The position numbers and the translations under genes are program-made. Of a stretch of 64,000 bases of DNA, positions 8,686 to 17,307 are shown piece after piece; the first letter of the stretch is position 1; each line of letters opens with the position of its first letter. Origin of the DNA: CAWGJF01 sp963822905 (lineage in GTDB: Bacteria > Bacteroidota > Ignavibacteria > Ignavibacteriales > Ignavibacteriaceae); assembly GCA_963822905.1 (NCBI GenBank), contig CAWGJF010000002.1, positions 248,001 through 312,000 of the forward strand, in the 5' to 3' direction. Under the pieces are notes generated by a model, which was given only the letters and a program-made list of their open reading frames with translations, was not told where the DNA came from and searched no databases.

Positions 8686-9633
8686 ATGATTACTTATCCT
8701 TCAACTCATGGTGTTTTTGAGGAAGATGTAATTGAAATTTGTAAGATTATTCATCAGAATGGAGGACAGGTTTATATGGATGGCGCAAACATGAATGCAC
8801 AGGTAGGATTAACAAATCCTGCAAACATTGGTGCAGATGTTTGTCATCTGAACCTTCATAAAACCTTCTGTATTCCTCATGGCGGCGGCGGACCAGGAGC
8901 GGGACCGATTGCAGTTGCTGAACATTTAAAATCGTTTTTACCAGGACATGTGGTTATAAAAATTGGTGGTGAGAAATCTATTCCCGCAGTTTCTTCCGCT
9001 CCATGGGGCAGTGCAGATATTATGTTGATATCTTATGCTTACATAAAATTAATGGGAGCTGAAGGATTAACTTTTGCTTCCAAGGTTGCCATCCTTAATG
9101 CAAATTATGCAAAAGCTAAATTGTCTCCTCACTTCAAGGTTTTATACACAGGATTAAATGGAAGGGTAGCTCACGAACTAATTTTTGATATGAGAGAATT
9201 CAAACACTCTGCCAATATTGAAGTTGAGGATATTGCAAAAAGATTAATGGATTATGGGTTTCATGCTCCAACAGTTTCATTCCCGGTTCCAGGCACTCTA
9301 ATGTTTGAACCGACTGAAAGTGAATCGCTTTCTGAAATTGACCGATATTGTGATGCTCTAATTTCAATCGGGAATGAAATAAAGGAAATTCAAGATGGAA
9401 AGCAAGATCAAACTGATAATGTACTAAAGAATGCCCCGCACACTTTACAAGCTGTAATTAAAGATGATTGGAAACACGCATATTCGCGGGAAAAAGCTGC
9501 ATTCCCACTTCCATATACAAGAATTAATAAATTCTGGCCTTCAGTAGCACGCGTTGATAATGCATATGGTGATAGGAACCTGGTTTGTAGTTGCCTGCCA
9601 GTTAAGGAATATGAGGAAGCAGCAATCTCTTAA
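8686..9633 (+). CDS. gcvP: Glycine dehydrogenase (P-protein), C-terminal part after frameshift
   Basis: This frame continues gcvP in a different phase. It contains the PLP-binding lysine in HLNLHKTFCIPHGGGGPG (Lys codon 8860-8862) and the C-terminal segment ending near NLVCSCLPV. Coding similarity reaches back to about 8653, upstream of the ATG at 8686, so the ATG is only an internal methionine. Together the two parts give the normal length of about 963 residues. The break is either an assembly error in an A-rich run or a true mutation; a programmed -1 slip is not known for this family. Confidence 0.9.
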   Translation: MITYPSTHGVFEEDVIEICKIIHQNGGQVYMDGANMNAQVGLTNPANIGADVCHLNLHKTFCIPHGGGGPGAGPIAVAEHLKSFLPGHVVIKIGGEKSIPAVSSAPWGSADIMLISYAYIKLMGAEGLTFASKVAILNANYAKAKLSPHFKVLYTGLNGRVAHELIFDMREFKHSANIEVEDIAKRLMDYGFHAPTVSFPVPGTLMFEPTESESLSEIDRYCDALISIGNEIKEIQDGKQDQTDNVLKNAPHTLQAVIKDDWKHAYSREKAAFPLPYTRINKFWPSVARVDNAYGDRNLVCSCLPVKEYEEAAIS

Positions 9634-9674
9634 TTTTATATTCAAAAAAAATATTTCATCCCGGTTATTTTAAA

Positions 9675-9704
9675 GAAGCACTTCTAATAGTGCTTCGGTT
9701 TTTT
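9675..9704 (+). terminator. Rho-independent terminator after gcvP
   Basis: GAAGCAC (9675-9681) pairs perfectly with GTGCTTC (9690-9696) around an 8-base loop and is followed by a run of T at 9699-9704. It closes the gcvP transcript. The right arm contains a GTG that could be misread as the start of the next gene. Confidence 0.8.
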
Positions 9705-9725
9705 ATAAACAAATCTGATAATTTT

Positions 9726-11063
9726 TTGGCTAAATTTCTCAGGCTCATCTTTTTTGTCATTCCGCTTTTTGTTTCTGTATCATTTGCTGCAGATAATGAC
9801 ACATTATTTTATAAAGAAAACTATTCATTTGTCGTTGATTCAATTCTGATTAAAGGAAATGATACAACTGAAGAGTCTATAATATTGAGAGAAATGACAT
9901 TTTCGGCTGGTGATACTTTAAACTCAAAGTTAGCTGAATACAATAGGGAGAGAATTTATAGTTTAAATATTTTTAATGAGGTTAGGCTCGTTCCGTTCAG
10001 GGCAAATAATGCAAACTATCTATTAATTGATATCTCGGAAAGCTGGTATATATATCCACTTCCATTTATAACATTAAAAGATCGTGATTGGAATAAATTG
10101 TCCTACGGAGTAGCTCTTAGTATTAGAAATTTTCGGGGAAGAAACGAAACCCTAATTGGCGTTCTTGCTTTGGGCTATGATCCAAGTGTAAACCTCACCT
10201 ATAGAAATCCAAATCTTTTTTATGATGATAATATTTTTTTGTCAACCAGGTTGAGTTATAATAAAGTAACAAATAAAAGTTTGGAAGCTGAGCAATTGCA
10301 TGGAAGTCAGTTTGAACAAAAAATTATAAGCTGTTACTTAGTTTTAGGCAAGAGATTTGGTTTATTCCATAGAGTTTCACTTTCCGGATCGTTTGAATAT
10401 ATTGAAACACCATTTTTTTTGTCAGGGATTAATGCATCAGACAATAGAATCGACAGGCTGGTTTCGGTTGGAGCGGAATATACCTATGATACCAGGGACC
10501 TGGTTCAGTATCCCTCAAACGGATTGTTTGTTCTTCTTGGTTATAATTTAAAAGGCCTTGGAATTAATAAAATAAACTATAATGTATTAGATATTGATCT
10601 AAGAGAATATAGAACTTTTTTTGATCAACTAACCGCAAAATGGAGATTCGAATTACGACATACCGGTGGAAAAACTGTTCCTTTTTATGATTATTCTTAT
10701 CTCGGTTTAGCGGAAAGAATAAGGGGACATTTTTTTAACAATCAGCGTGAAGGGAATAACCGGTTGATTGGTTCAGTTGAACTAAATTATCCTATTATTA
10801 AAGAATCGAGAATAAATCTTGAATTTATTCCTTTGCTGCCAAAGTCTTTACTCTCTTATAGATTTGCACTTATTGCGGAACTGTTTGCCGATACAGGTAC
10901 GACCTGGTATCGAAATGAATCTCTTTCGACAAGAAAATTTGACACTGGATACGGAGCCGGACTATCTATTCTTTTACTGCCCTATGCAATTTTTAGATTT
11001 GAAGCAGTCTTGAATGATAATGGAAATTCAGAATTTATTTTTGATATAGGAACATCTTTTTAA
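9726..11063 (+). CDS. Omp85/BamA-family outer-membrane protein with one POTRA domain
   Basis: The protein has a signal peptide (MAKFLRLIFFVIPLFVSV.., cut near SFA-AD) and one POTRA-like domain at about residues 30-95 (VDSILIKGNDTTEESIILRE). A 16-strand-type barrel follows and contains the RIRGHFF motif that matches the Omp85 VRGF/Y loop; the end is SEFIFDIGTSF. Such proteins insert or move proteins or lipids in the outer membrane. With one POTRA it is too short for BamA (usually five) and is more like small TamA/BamA paralogues. A GTG at 9690 in frame lies inside the terminator stem, so TTG 9726 is the better start, though no clear SD is seen. Confidence 0.75.
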   Translation: MAKFLRLIFFVIPLFVSVSFAADNDTLFYKENYSFVVDSILIKGNDTTEESIILREMTFSAGDTLNSKLAEYNRERIYSLNIFNEVRLVPFRANNANYLLIDISESWYIYPLPFITLKDRDWNKLSYGVALSIRNFRGRNETLIGVLALGYDPSVNLTYRNPNLFYDDNIFLSTRLSYNKVTNKSLEAEQLHGSQFEQKIISCYLVLGKRFGLFHRVSLSGSFEYIETPFFLSGINASDNRIDRLVSVGAEYTYDTRDLVQYPSNGLFVLLGYNLKGLGINKINYNVLDIDLREYRTFFDQLTAKWRFELRHTGGKTVPFYDYSYLGLAERIRGHFFNNQREGNNRLIGSVELNYPIIKESRINLEFIPLLPKSLLSYRFALIAELFADTGTTWYRNESLSTRKFDTGYGAGLSILLLPYAIFRFEAVLNDNGNSEFIFDIGTSF

Positions 11064-11077
11064 ATAAGATTATTTTA

Positions 11078-11795
11078 ATGAAGATGGAAAAATATTTATC
11101 AGGAGTTGAGCTTTACTATTCAATAAATGTTGACAGAAAAAAAAATCAGATTACTCTGGATTCAGATGAATTTAAACACATCGTTAAAGTGATGAGACAT
11201 AGAGAAGGGGATTTACTTTATGTGACAGACGGACTAGGTAAAATTTATGAATCAAGAATTGATAAATTTTCAAAGGCATCAGTTATTGTAAAAATTGAAA
11301 ATTCCGTTGAACAATCGGATGAATTTAATAATATTACTTTTTGTATCCCAATTTTAAAAGAACCCAGATCGATTAAAATTTGCTATTGAAAAAAGTGTTG
11401 AGCTTGGGATAACAAATTTTATTTTATTTTCATCAAAGCGAACTATAGGAAAATCAAAAAATTTAGAGAGATTAAACAAAATATTACTTTCAGCAATGAA
11501 ACAATCTTTGAGAGCATATTTACCAAAGATTAAGAATATGAAAATAGAAGAAATAGTTAAACTAGAAGGGAAAAAGATTTTATTTGATCAAAAAGCTAAG
11601 AAAAGATTTACTGGGGAGATTAAAAATGAAGAACTAAGCTACTTCATTTTTGGTCCTGAAGGAGGATTAGATAAAGATGAATTAGATTATTTTGATAGAG
11701 ATGATTTTTTTAGTCTTTCCTCTTCAAGATTAAGAAGTGAAACTGCTGCTGTTGTTAGTGCTTCTTTATTGCAAAATGAAGTCCATTTAAAATAA
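11078..11795 (+). pseudogene. rsmE: 16S rRNA m3U1498 methyltransferase RsmE, split by a frameshift
   Basis: RsmE methylates U1498 of 16S rRNA with SAM. Residues encoded from 11078 match the N-terminal PUA-like part (HIVKVMRHREGDLLYVTDG), but this frame ends at 11389. The SPOUT catalytic part continues in another phase as NPDRLKFAIEKSVELGI, SAMKQSLRAYLPKI, FIFGPEGGLDKDE and LSSSRLRSETAAVVS, ending at 11795. The phase change maps to the A run 11356-11359 before GAACCCAGAT; removing one A restores ILKNPDRLKF. The whole span gives about 239 residues, normal for the family. The open pieces are 11078-11389 and 11496-11795. Real inactivation or sequencing error are both possible. Confidence 0.88.
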
Positions 11796-11798
11796 AAT

Positions 11799-11819
11799 AT
11801 CCCTTCAATAAGAAGGGAT
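11799..11819. terminator. Bidirectional hairpin between rsmE and tRNA-Asp
   Basis: ATCCCTTC (11799-11806) and GAAGGGAT (11812-11819) form a perfect 8-base stem with a 5-base loop. T-rich sequence follows on the plus side, and T-rich sequence follows on the minus side too. It fits termination of rsmE from the left and of the tRNA-Asp transcript from the right. Confidence 0.7.
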
Positions 11820-11831
11820 TTATTAATTTTG

Positions 11832-11905
11832 CGGGGCCGACGAGACTCGAACTCGCGACCTCCTGCGTGACAGGCAGGCGTTCTAACCAACTGAACTACG
11901 ACCCC
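11832..11905 (-). tRNA. tRNA-Asp (anticodon GTC)
   Basis: Read on the minus strand, the acceptor arms GGGGTCG and CGGCCCC pair. The anticodon stem CCTGC/GCAGG encloses CTGTCAC with anticodon GTC, and the T arm has the GTTCGAGTC loop. CCA is not encoded. A minus-strand hairpin at 11799-11819 follows it. Confidence 0.97.
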
Positions 11906-11964
11906 AGTATTTTTAAAAACGAACCCAAATATATACGCTCAAAATGCTAAAATCAATAACATTT

Positions 11965-13071
11965 CTAACTATTTTCTTCCTTTTCGCCGAATGAAATTCC
12001 AACAGATTTTGCAGCAAAAACTGATTGATGTTCCGGACTTACGAGTTTTTGTTTGGCAATAGCATCTTCAATTTTAACATTTTTAATTTCAGTTCCTTTT
12101 AACGCAACCATTCTACGAAATTTTTTTTCAGCAGCTAATTGAATTGCAAAACATCCAAATTTTGTTGAAAGAATTCTGTCAAAAGGTGTTGGGCTTCCAC
12201 CTCTTTGAACGTGTCCAAGAACGGTTACTCGTGATTCACGACCCGTATTTCGTTCAATATTATCAGCCACTACTTTGCCTATTCCCCCAAGTTGAATCGG
12301 ATCAGTTCTTTTAATATCCATAGCTTTCTTTACAATTTCACCACCTTCAGACCTGGCACCTTCAGCAACACAAACCAAACTAAATTTTTTACCACTTAAT
12401 TCGCGTCTATGAATCTTTTCGTAAATAGCCTCGTATGAAAATGGAATTTCAGGAATTAGAATGATATCAGCTCCACCTGACAACCCTCCATTCAAGGCTA
12501 TCCATCCCGCATATCTTCCCATAACCTCAATTACAATAACGCGGTGATGAGAAGAAGCGGTTGTATGCAATCTATCCAATGCTTGTGAAACAACATACAC
12601 AGCGGAATCATGTCCAAAGGTCTGGTCTGTTGCTTCTAAATCATTGTCAATTGTTTTAGGCACGCCAACAATATTAATTCCCATTTCAGAAAGTTTATTA
12701 CAAATGTGCATTGTACCATCACCACCAATTGCTATTATTGCATCTAAACCCCAGGCTTTATAGTTTCGAAGCACGTCTTCAGAACGATCAACAATTTCAA
12801 CTTCATTATTTTTGATAACAGGCCAGTGGAAAGGATCACCTTTATTTGAAGAACCTAATATTGTCCCTCCACGACTAAGGATTCCTGATACATCTTCATC
12901 TCTTAATTCTTTAGCTTTGCCTTCAACAAATCCTTCAAAGCCATCAAGAATTCCATAAACTGTCATCCCATAATCCTGTGCAGGTTTAGTTACACCGCGA
13001 ATTACAGCGTTCAGTCCGGGGCAATCCCCTCCGCCGGTTAACACTCCAATTCTCCTGATTTTATTCGTCAT
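11965..13071 (-). CDS. pfkA: 6-phosphofructokinase (group III type)
   Basis: PFK phosphorylates fructose 6-phosphate in glycolysis. The 368-residue protein shows the N-terminal TGGGDCPGLN nucleotide loop, GGDGT at 116-120 and the catalytic PKTIDNDL at 138-145. The Gly in GGDGT favours ATP, since PPi enzymes usually have GGDD. The Lys before TIDND (PKTIDND instead of PGTIDND) is the state seen in PPi-type and group III enzymes. The donor is therefore predicted to be ATP but is not certain. It is read away from rnhC, 23 bases downstream, and probably shares its transcript. Confidence 0.93.
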   Translation of the reverse strand: MTNKIRRIGVLTGGGDCPGLNAVIRGVTKPAQDYGMTVYGILDGFEGFVEGKAKELRDEDVSGILSRGGTILGSSNKGDPFHWPVIKNNEVEIVDRSEDVLRNYKAWGLDAIIAIGGDGTMHICNKLSEMGINIVGVPKTIDNDLEATDQTFGHDSAVYVVSQALDRLHTTASSHHRVIVIEVMGRYAGWIALNGGLSGGADIILIPEIPFSYEAIYEKIHRRELSGKKFSLVCVAEGARSEGGEIVKKAMDIKRTDPIQLGGIGKVVADNIERNTGRESRVTVLGHVQRGGSPTPFDRILSTKFGCFAIQLAAEKKFRRMVALKGTEIKNVKIEDAIAKQKLVSPEHQSVFAAKSVGISFGEKEENS

Positions 13072-13094
13072 TTATTTCTCCTGAAATAATATCT

Positions 13095-14006
13095 TTATGC
13101 AATAAGTTTTGAATTTTTAAAGTGCAACTTAACTAATTTACTAAATTCTTCTTCATTCAGTTTTCGTTTCAGAGTACTGGCAATCTCATTAACTTTTTCA
13201 GAAGCTCCCTTCGGAATCGGTAACCCAAACTCTTTACTTTTTTTCTGAAACCAATCTATAACCTTTTCCCTGGCTAGAATTGACGCTGCTGCAACTGCAG
13301 TATATTTTTCAGCTTTATGAAACTGATGTAAAATTATTTTTTGTCCATTTTTCAATAATGAGTTTTGAATCAGTTTTTCATTTCCGAATTTATCACTTAT
13401 TGCTTCAATAGCATTTGTTTTAGTTACCAGGTTTTCAATCACCCTTGAATGCGCCCATGCAAGCATATGATTTAAGTTTCCAAATTTCTCGTATAACTGA
13501 TTATATTTTCCCGGGTAAATAACAACAATCTCAAAAGCTCCATCCAGAGAGTTTCTGATATTTTTAGAAATATTTTTTATTGAAACATCACTCAATTCTT
13601 TGCTGTCACGAACTCCTATTTTCTTTAATATCTTAGTTGTTTGTTCATTCACGTAAGCACCTGCAACAATCAAAGGTCCAAAATAATCTCCTTTTCCAGA
13701 TTCATCAGTTCCAATGTATTGTTTCGGTTCTTCTACACATGTGTCTTTATTATCGAACAATTCCTCCCCAAATATTAGTGTTTTCACATGACTATATATT
13801 TTTTGTTCAGAATTGCCCTGAATAACTGTTTTTATTCCTTTTTTACCAAAATAAACTAATATTTTTATAGATTCCGAATTCTTAAAAACCTCAATTGAAA
13901 AGGCAAATCCTTCTTTTTTGGGTTTAGTTATATTATATAAATTTTGGCTCAGCATTTGAACTAGTTCATTTATAGTTCGAAATGCTAATTTTTCAATTTC
14001 GGACAT
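13095..14006 (-). CDS. rnhC: Ribonuclease HIII
   Basis: RNase HIII removes RNA from RNA-DNA hybrids. The 303-residue protein has an N-terminal domain of about 85 residues (DUF3378/TBP-like substrate-binding fold) and a C-terminal RNase H2-like core. The core starts YIGTDESGKGDYFGPL, where the DEXGKGD motif carries the metal-binding Asp and Glu; VRDSKELSD follows. The N-terminal extension and GTDESGKGD distinguish it from RNase HII. It lies upstream of pfkA on the same strand. Confidence 0.93.
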   Translation of the reverse strand: MSEIEKLAFRTINELVQMLSQNLYNITKPKKEGFAFSIEVFKNSESIKILVYFGKKGIKTVIQGNSEQKIYSHVKTLIFGEELFDNKDTCVEEPKQYIGTDESGKGDYFGPLIVAGAYVNEQTTKILKKIGVRDSKELSDVSIKNISKNIRNSLDGAFEIVVIYPGKYNQLYEKFGNLNHMLAWAHSRVIENLVTKTNAIEAISDKFGNEKLIQNSLLKNGQKIILHQFHKAEKYTAVAAASILAREKVIDWFQKKSKEFGLPIPKGASEKVNEIASTLKRKLNEEEFSKLVKLHFKNSKLIA

Positions 14007-14104
14007 TATATAAAGAATAAATAATTTTTAATAAATAAAAATAACATTGAATTTGGCAGGAGTAAATTTTAGTTTAACACAGAATTATTTACGAGGAAAA
14101 ACAA

Positions 14105-14497
14105 ATGAAAACAAATAATTCATATAAATCCAAATCTTTTATTACTGTAAATATAGTGATCATAATTTTATTCTCAGTTTTTGGTTTATATGCTCAGAAT
14201 GTTAATACAGGAACCCTGGACAAAAATGAGATTGAGTCTTTGGTTTCCAAACTTCAGAAGAAAGTATTGCTAACTGATTCGCAAAAAAAATCTATTCAAT
14301 CAGTTTTAAGTAATTATTCTGATGAGTTAATTAAATTGCAGAGTGGAAAAGACGAGTCAAAATATTCTTCAAAACAACATTTGTTAAATGAATTCAGCGA
14401 AAAGATTAATTCATTATTGGATGAAAAACAAAAAATGAAATTTGAGATCATAAAAAAAGATTGGTGGAATAGTGTGATTTCTGAAGAAAATGACTAA
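14105..14497 (+). CDS. Small secreted or periplasmic protein of unknown function
   Basis: The 130-residue product has a signal peptide with a hydrophobic stretch (IVIIILFSVFGLYAQ, probable cleavage after YAQ). A charged, mostly helical mature part follows, with the repeated theme of KLQKKVLLTDSQKKSIQSVL. The shape is reminiscent of Spy/CpxP-like or other small periplasmic helical proteins, but no family motif is certain. GAGG upstream of the ATG supports the start. It stands alone between divergent rnhC and its own strong terminator. Confidence 0.7.
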   Translation: MKTNNSYKSKSFITVNIVIIILFSVFGLYAQNVNTGTLDKNEIESLVSKLQKKVLLTDSQKKSIQSVLSNYSDELIKLQSGKDESKYSSKQHLLNEFSEKINSLLDEKQKMKFEIIKKDWWNSVISEEND

Positions 14498-14521
14498 ATA
14501 CTAAGTTAGTAGTAATTTTTA

Positions 14522-14550
14522 AAACCCGGCAATTTAGCCGGGTTTTTTTT
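14522..14550 (+). terminator. Strong rho-independent terminator
   Basis: AAACCCGGC (14522-14530) pairs with GCCGGGTTT (14537-14545) around AATTTA and runs into T14543-14550. It ends the short secreted-protein gene at 14497. Confidence 0.9.
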
Positions 14551-14584
14551 AAAAAATTTTATCAGTTAAATAAAAATATATATT

Positions 14585-14612
14585 AAAAAAAGGGCTGCCA
14601 TTTCTGGCAGCC
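14585..14612 (-). terminator. Terminator for the multiheme cytochrome operon
   Basis: GGCTGCCA (14593-14600) pairs with TGGCAGCC (14605-14612) with a 4-base loop; on the minus strand it is followed by a T run (the A run at 14585-14591). It lies downstream of the cytochrome stop at 14655. A second small hairpin, CCTGAA/TTCAGG, at 14618-14635 lies between them. Confidence 0.85.
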
Positions 14613-14654
14613 TCTCCCCTGAAAATTAGTTCAGGTTTTTGAAATATAATTCTT

Positions 14655-16634
14655 TTACTTCATTAGGAGCATCTTTTTAACTTGTGTAAAGTTATCAGCC
14701 TGCATTCTGTAGAAGTAAACACCAGAAGCATAATTTCCTGCGTTCCAGTTGAGAGTATAAGTACCTGCAGAGCTAAATCCATCGAATAATACTTCAACCT
14801 GATTACCAATTGCATCATATATTACAATTTTAACATTAGACTGTTCAGGAACAGAATATTTAATTGTAGTTGAAGGGTTAAATGGATTTGGATAGTTCTG
14901 AGTCAGAGCAAAATCTGTAGGAATATCACTATCAACATTTTCAACGCCAAGAACTGGTCCGCCAACTTTAACTATTGATAAGTATAACAATTCAACAGTG
15001 AATTTTGCATTATGAATACCCATACTTCTATCTTCTTCAACCATAACATGGTTATAGTATGCACCAGCTTGATTGAGAGTCCATGTTGAATCTATATCAC
15101 CGATATCAGTTGATCCAAGGGGAGGTAGATGCATAGCAAGAGTATCTAGAAGGCCTTCAACTTCAACTTGTAGTCCATTAGCAACTCCATCACCATCTAG
15201 ATCAGCATTTCCATCATAGAAGTATTCTTTTTCTTCAAATGATGTAATACCACTATGGCAGCCTTCCTGGTTACAAGATTCAACGTCTTCCTCTCCTGTT
15301 GATGAAACCATTGCAAATGTATGTCCGCCCACATTTGGTATTTCTCCCAGAGGAGCAGGAATATTATACATATGGCAATCAACGCAAGCATTTTCTGTTA
15401 CAAACATATGAGGTGAAGTTCCGAGTGATTGTCCCCATGTATATGCATTCTGTGCAGAGAGCATATCTGCTTGTGGTCCATGATGCGGTCCAAAATGACT
15501 TGTATGGGCAAGATAATCATCAACATAAGAAACAGCTTCGGTTCGTGCCCGATGACAATTTGCACACAATCCACCATCACCTGCTGAGAACACATAACCA
15601 TTTTCAAGAGTAGCTGAGACTAATCTCAGTTGATGACTATTTTCTTTGCTATGCGGATCATGACAGGTAGCACAGGTAATCGTAACTATATTATCTGCTG
15701 CTTGTTCCTCACCAGAAGCAAATTGAATAAATCCTTCACCATTATGGCAAGGCGTACAGGTATAACGACTTGGACCTGCATACAGATGTCCGCCACTTGC
15801 ATGTACTGAAGTATCCCACTGCAATGGTTTTATTTCATGAGTTCCATTCTCATGACAATATGCACAAACATCTGAAGAAAGTGAATATACCATTCTTGAA
15901 TCCGTAGTAACGCTCAAATGATTGCTACCAGGCCCGTGACAAGCTTCGCACTGAACATTAGAGCGTCCCATAGCATCTGGATATAATGCAACTAGTTGAT
16001 CATTAACGCCAGGATAAAGTGAGTCAGGAAATACAAATGGGAAATCATCAAATCCATCGTTTGCTGCATTTGGATCATTACCAGTCGTGTGACAGTCAAG
16101 ACATGATTGATTGAAGTGACTGCTTAAAGCCCCATCAAAACCTCTTGATCCAGTTGTTGAGTGAAGTGTGGTTGTCCAATTGTTATAGGTATCGCTATGG
16201 CATGTCTGACAACTGACAGCACCACCCTGATTGCCAAAGTACAAAGCAGCGTTAATAGTTACAGTATCTGCAGCTGCTCCATCAGAGAACACAAATTTAT
16301 ATTGTCCCGATACATCAGGAATAAATGTAATTACCTGGTGGGAAGTATCCATATCTTTTGTAGGTCCAAAGTCCGCTGATGAACCACCTGGTTTAGAAAG
16401 TATAGTCCATTGAGGGCTAACTAAAGTTACAGTGCTTGAGCCCTGAAGGAAAACTTTTGTTTCTATTCCGACATTTAACAAGCCAGAATATCTTATATCA
16501 AAATAATGCTCTATAGAATCTTGTGTTACATCATACGGTGAAACTCCGTACGTAGTAAGAGAAACTTCCTGAGCACTTACTTTTAGGAATCCCATTAAGA
16601 GAACTCCTAACAGAAGTAGTATCACTTTTCTCAT
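14655..16634 (-). CDS. Secreted multiheme c-type cytochrome with T9SS sorting domain
   Basis: This is a probable extracellular electron-transfer protein. After a signal peptide (ILLLLGVLLMGFLKVSAQ) comes a beta-rich N-terminal domain to about residue 140. Eight CxxCH heme sites follow, at about residues 147, 183, 234, 262, 298, 326, 362 and 422, plus one CX4CH site at 459, giving nine hemes (numbering from ATG 16649). A Ca-binding-like DLDGDGVAN segment lies near 483. The C terminus (about 584-664, NYPNPFNPSTTIKYSV) is a T9SS type A sorting domain. ATG 16634 is preferred because GGAG lies 5 bases upstream; ATG 16649 has no SD. It follows the receiver gene at 17038 in one transcript. Confidence 0.9.
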   Translation of the reverse strand: MRKVILLLLGVLLMGFLKVSAQEVSLTTYGVSPYDVTQDSIEHYFDIRYSGLLNVGIETKVFLQGSSTVTLVSPQWTILSKPGGSSADFGPTKDMDTSHQVITFIPDVSGQYKFVFSDGAAADTVTINAALYFGNQGGAVSCQTCHSDTYNNWTTTLHSTTGSRGFDGALSSHFNQSCLDCHTTGNDPNAANDGFDDFPFVFPDSLYPGVNDQLVALYPDAMGRSNVQCEACHGPGSNHLSVTTDSRMVYSLSSDVCAYCHENGTHEIKPLQWDTSVHASGGHLYAGPSRYTCTPCHNGEGFIQFASGEEQAADNIVTITCATCHDPHSKENSHQLRLVSATLENGYVFSAGDGGLCANCHRARTEAVSYVDDYLAHTSHFGPHHGPQADMLSAQNAYTWGQSLGTSPHMFVTENACVDCHMYNIPAPLGEIPNVGGHTFAMVSSTGEEDVESCNQEGCHSGITSFEEKEYFYDGNADLDGDGVANGLQVEVEGLLDTLAMHLPPLGSTDIGDIDSTWTLNQAGAYYNHVMVEEDRSMGIHNAKFTVELLYLSIVKVGGPVLGVENVDSDIPTDFALTQNYPNPFNPSTTIKYSVPEQSNVKIVIYDAIGNQVEVLFDGFSSAGTYTLNWNAGNYASGVYFYRMQADNFTQVKKMLLMK

Positions 16635-16651
16635 TTTTTCTCCATTCATAA

Positions 16652-17038
16652 TTAATTAGGAATTAATTTTAGATTGTTTTTATTTAATGAATTTAAAAGT
16701 TCTGTAAAATCTTTTTCATCCAATGGTTTAATCGCGTAAAATGAAATTCCAAGAGGTGTTATCTCTTTTCCGAGTTCGATACTTGAATTGGAGGTTACGA
16801 AAACTATTTTTATATCTTTCTTCATTTTTTTTATATTCGATATTAAAGAGAAAGTATCCGGATTTACCATATCGTCATCCAGAATTAAAAGAGAAGGATT
16901 ATTCTCAATCACATATCCAACAACATCCAGTGGTTTTGAGCTTTTATCATAAACCGTTAATTCACTACCATCTTTAAACTGAAATGAATTCACAATCCGT
17001 TTTAATACTTCATCTTTAGTAATTATTAGTGATTTCAC
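16652..17038 (-). CDS. Stand-alone response-regulator receiver domain protein
   Basis: The 128-residue protein has the size and layout of a CheY-type receiver. It has an acidic LLILDDDMVNPD stretch for phosphorylation, TSN at the switch position, and the conserved Lys in YAIKPLDEKDF. The usual N-terminal acidic pair is replaced by TKDE, so it may be atypical. There is no output domain. It is directly upstream of the multiheme cytochrome gene (2 bases to the upstream ATG) and divergent from a heme-binding sensor kinase gene, which suggests a signalling link. Confidence 0.75.
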   Translation of the reverse strand: MKSLIITKDEVLKRIVNSFQFKDGSELTVYDKSSKPLDVVGYVIENNPSLLILDDDMVNPDTFSLISNIKKMKKDIKIVFVTSNSSIELGKEITPLGISFYAIKPLDEKDFTELLNSLNKNNLKLIPN

Positions 17039-17307
17039 AACGTGTTTAATACAACTGTTGTACCATTATGTTGATTTTAAGAAATTTTACTCAGCGCAAT
17101 ATTCGAAAGATGAAAACAATATTTATCGAATGGTTCCTTTTCTAAAGTGAGAAGTAATGTTTTTTTATTCTTAGAAATGGTAAAAAAATGGATAAAAAGT
17201 GAGGTTTTTCTGTCACACTGAGACAAGAATGCCACAGTGATTTTCGGTCTAATTCTCGCTAATTGTTAGTACAACTTAATTGATTATTTAAAGCAAAGTT
17301 TTTGTAT

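Noticed and set aside
11687..11890. Minus-strand frame of 67 codons starting MVRTPACHAGG
   Set aside because: It runs through the tRNA-Asp and the rsmE 3' end; the sequence is a translation of the tRNA.
15299..15613. Plus-strand frame of 104 codons inside the cytochrome gene
   Set aside because: It lies opposite a clear multiheme cytochrome gene with intact motifs, and His-rich translation is an echo of the CH codons.
17205..17245. Possible sigma-54 site (TGGCATTCTTGTC on the minus strand) before the receiver-cytochrome operon
   Set aside because: The -24 half is fair, but the -12 element does not match TTGC at the right spacing.
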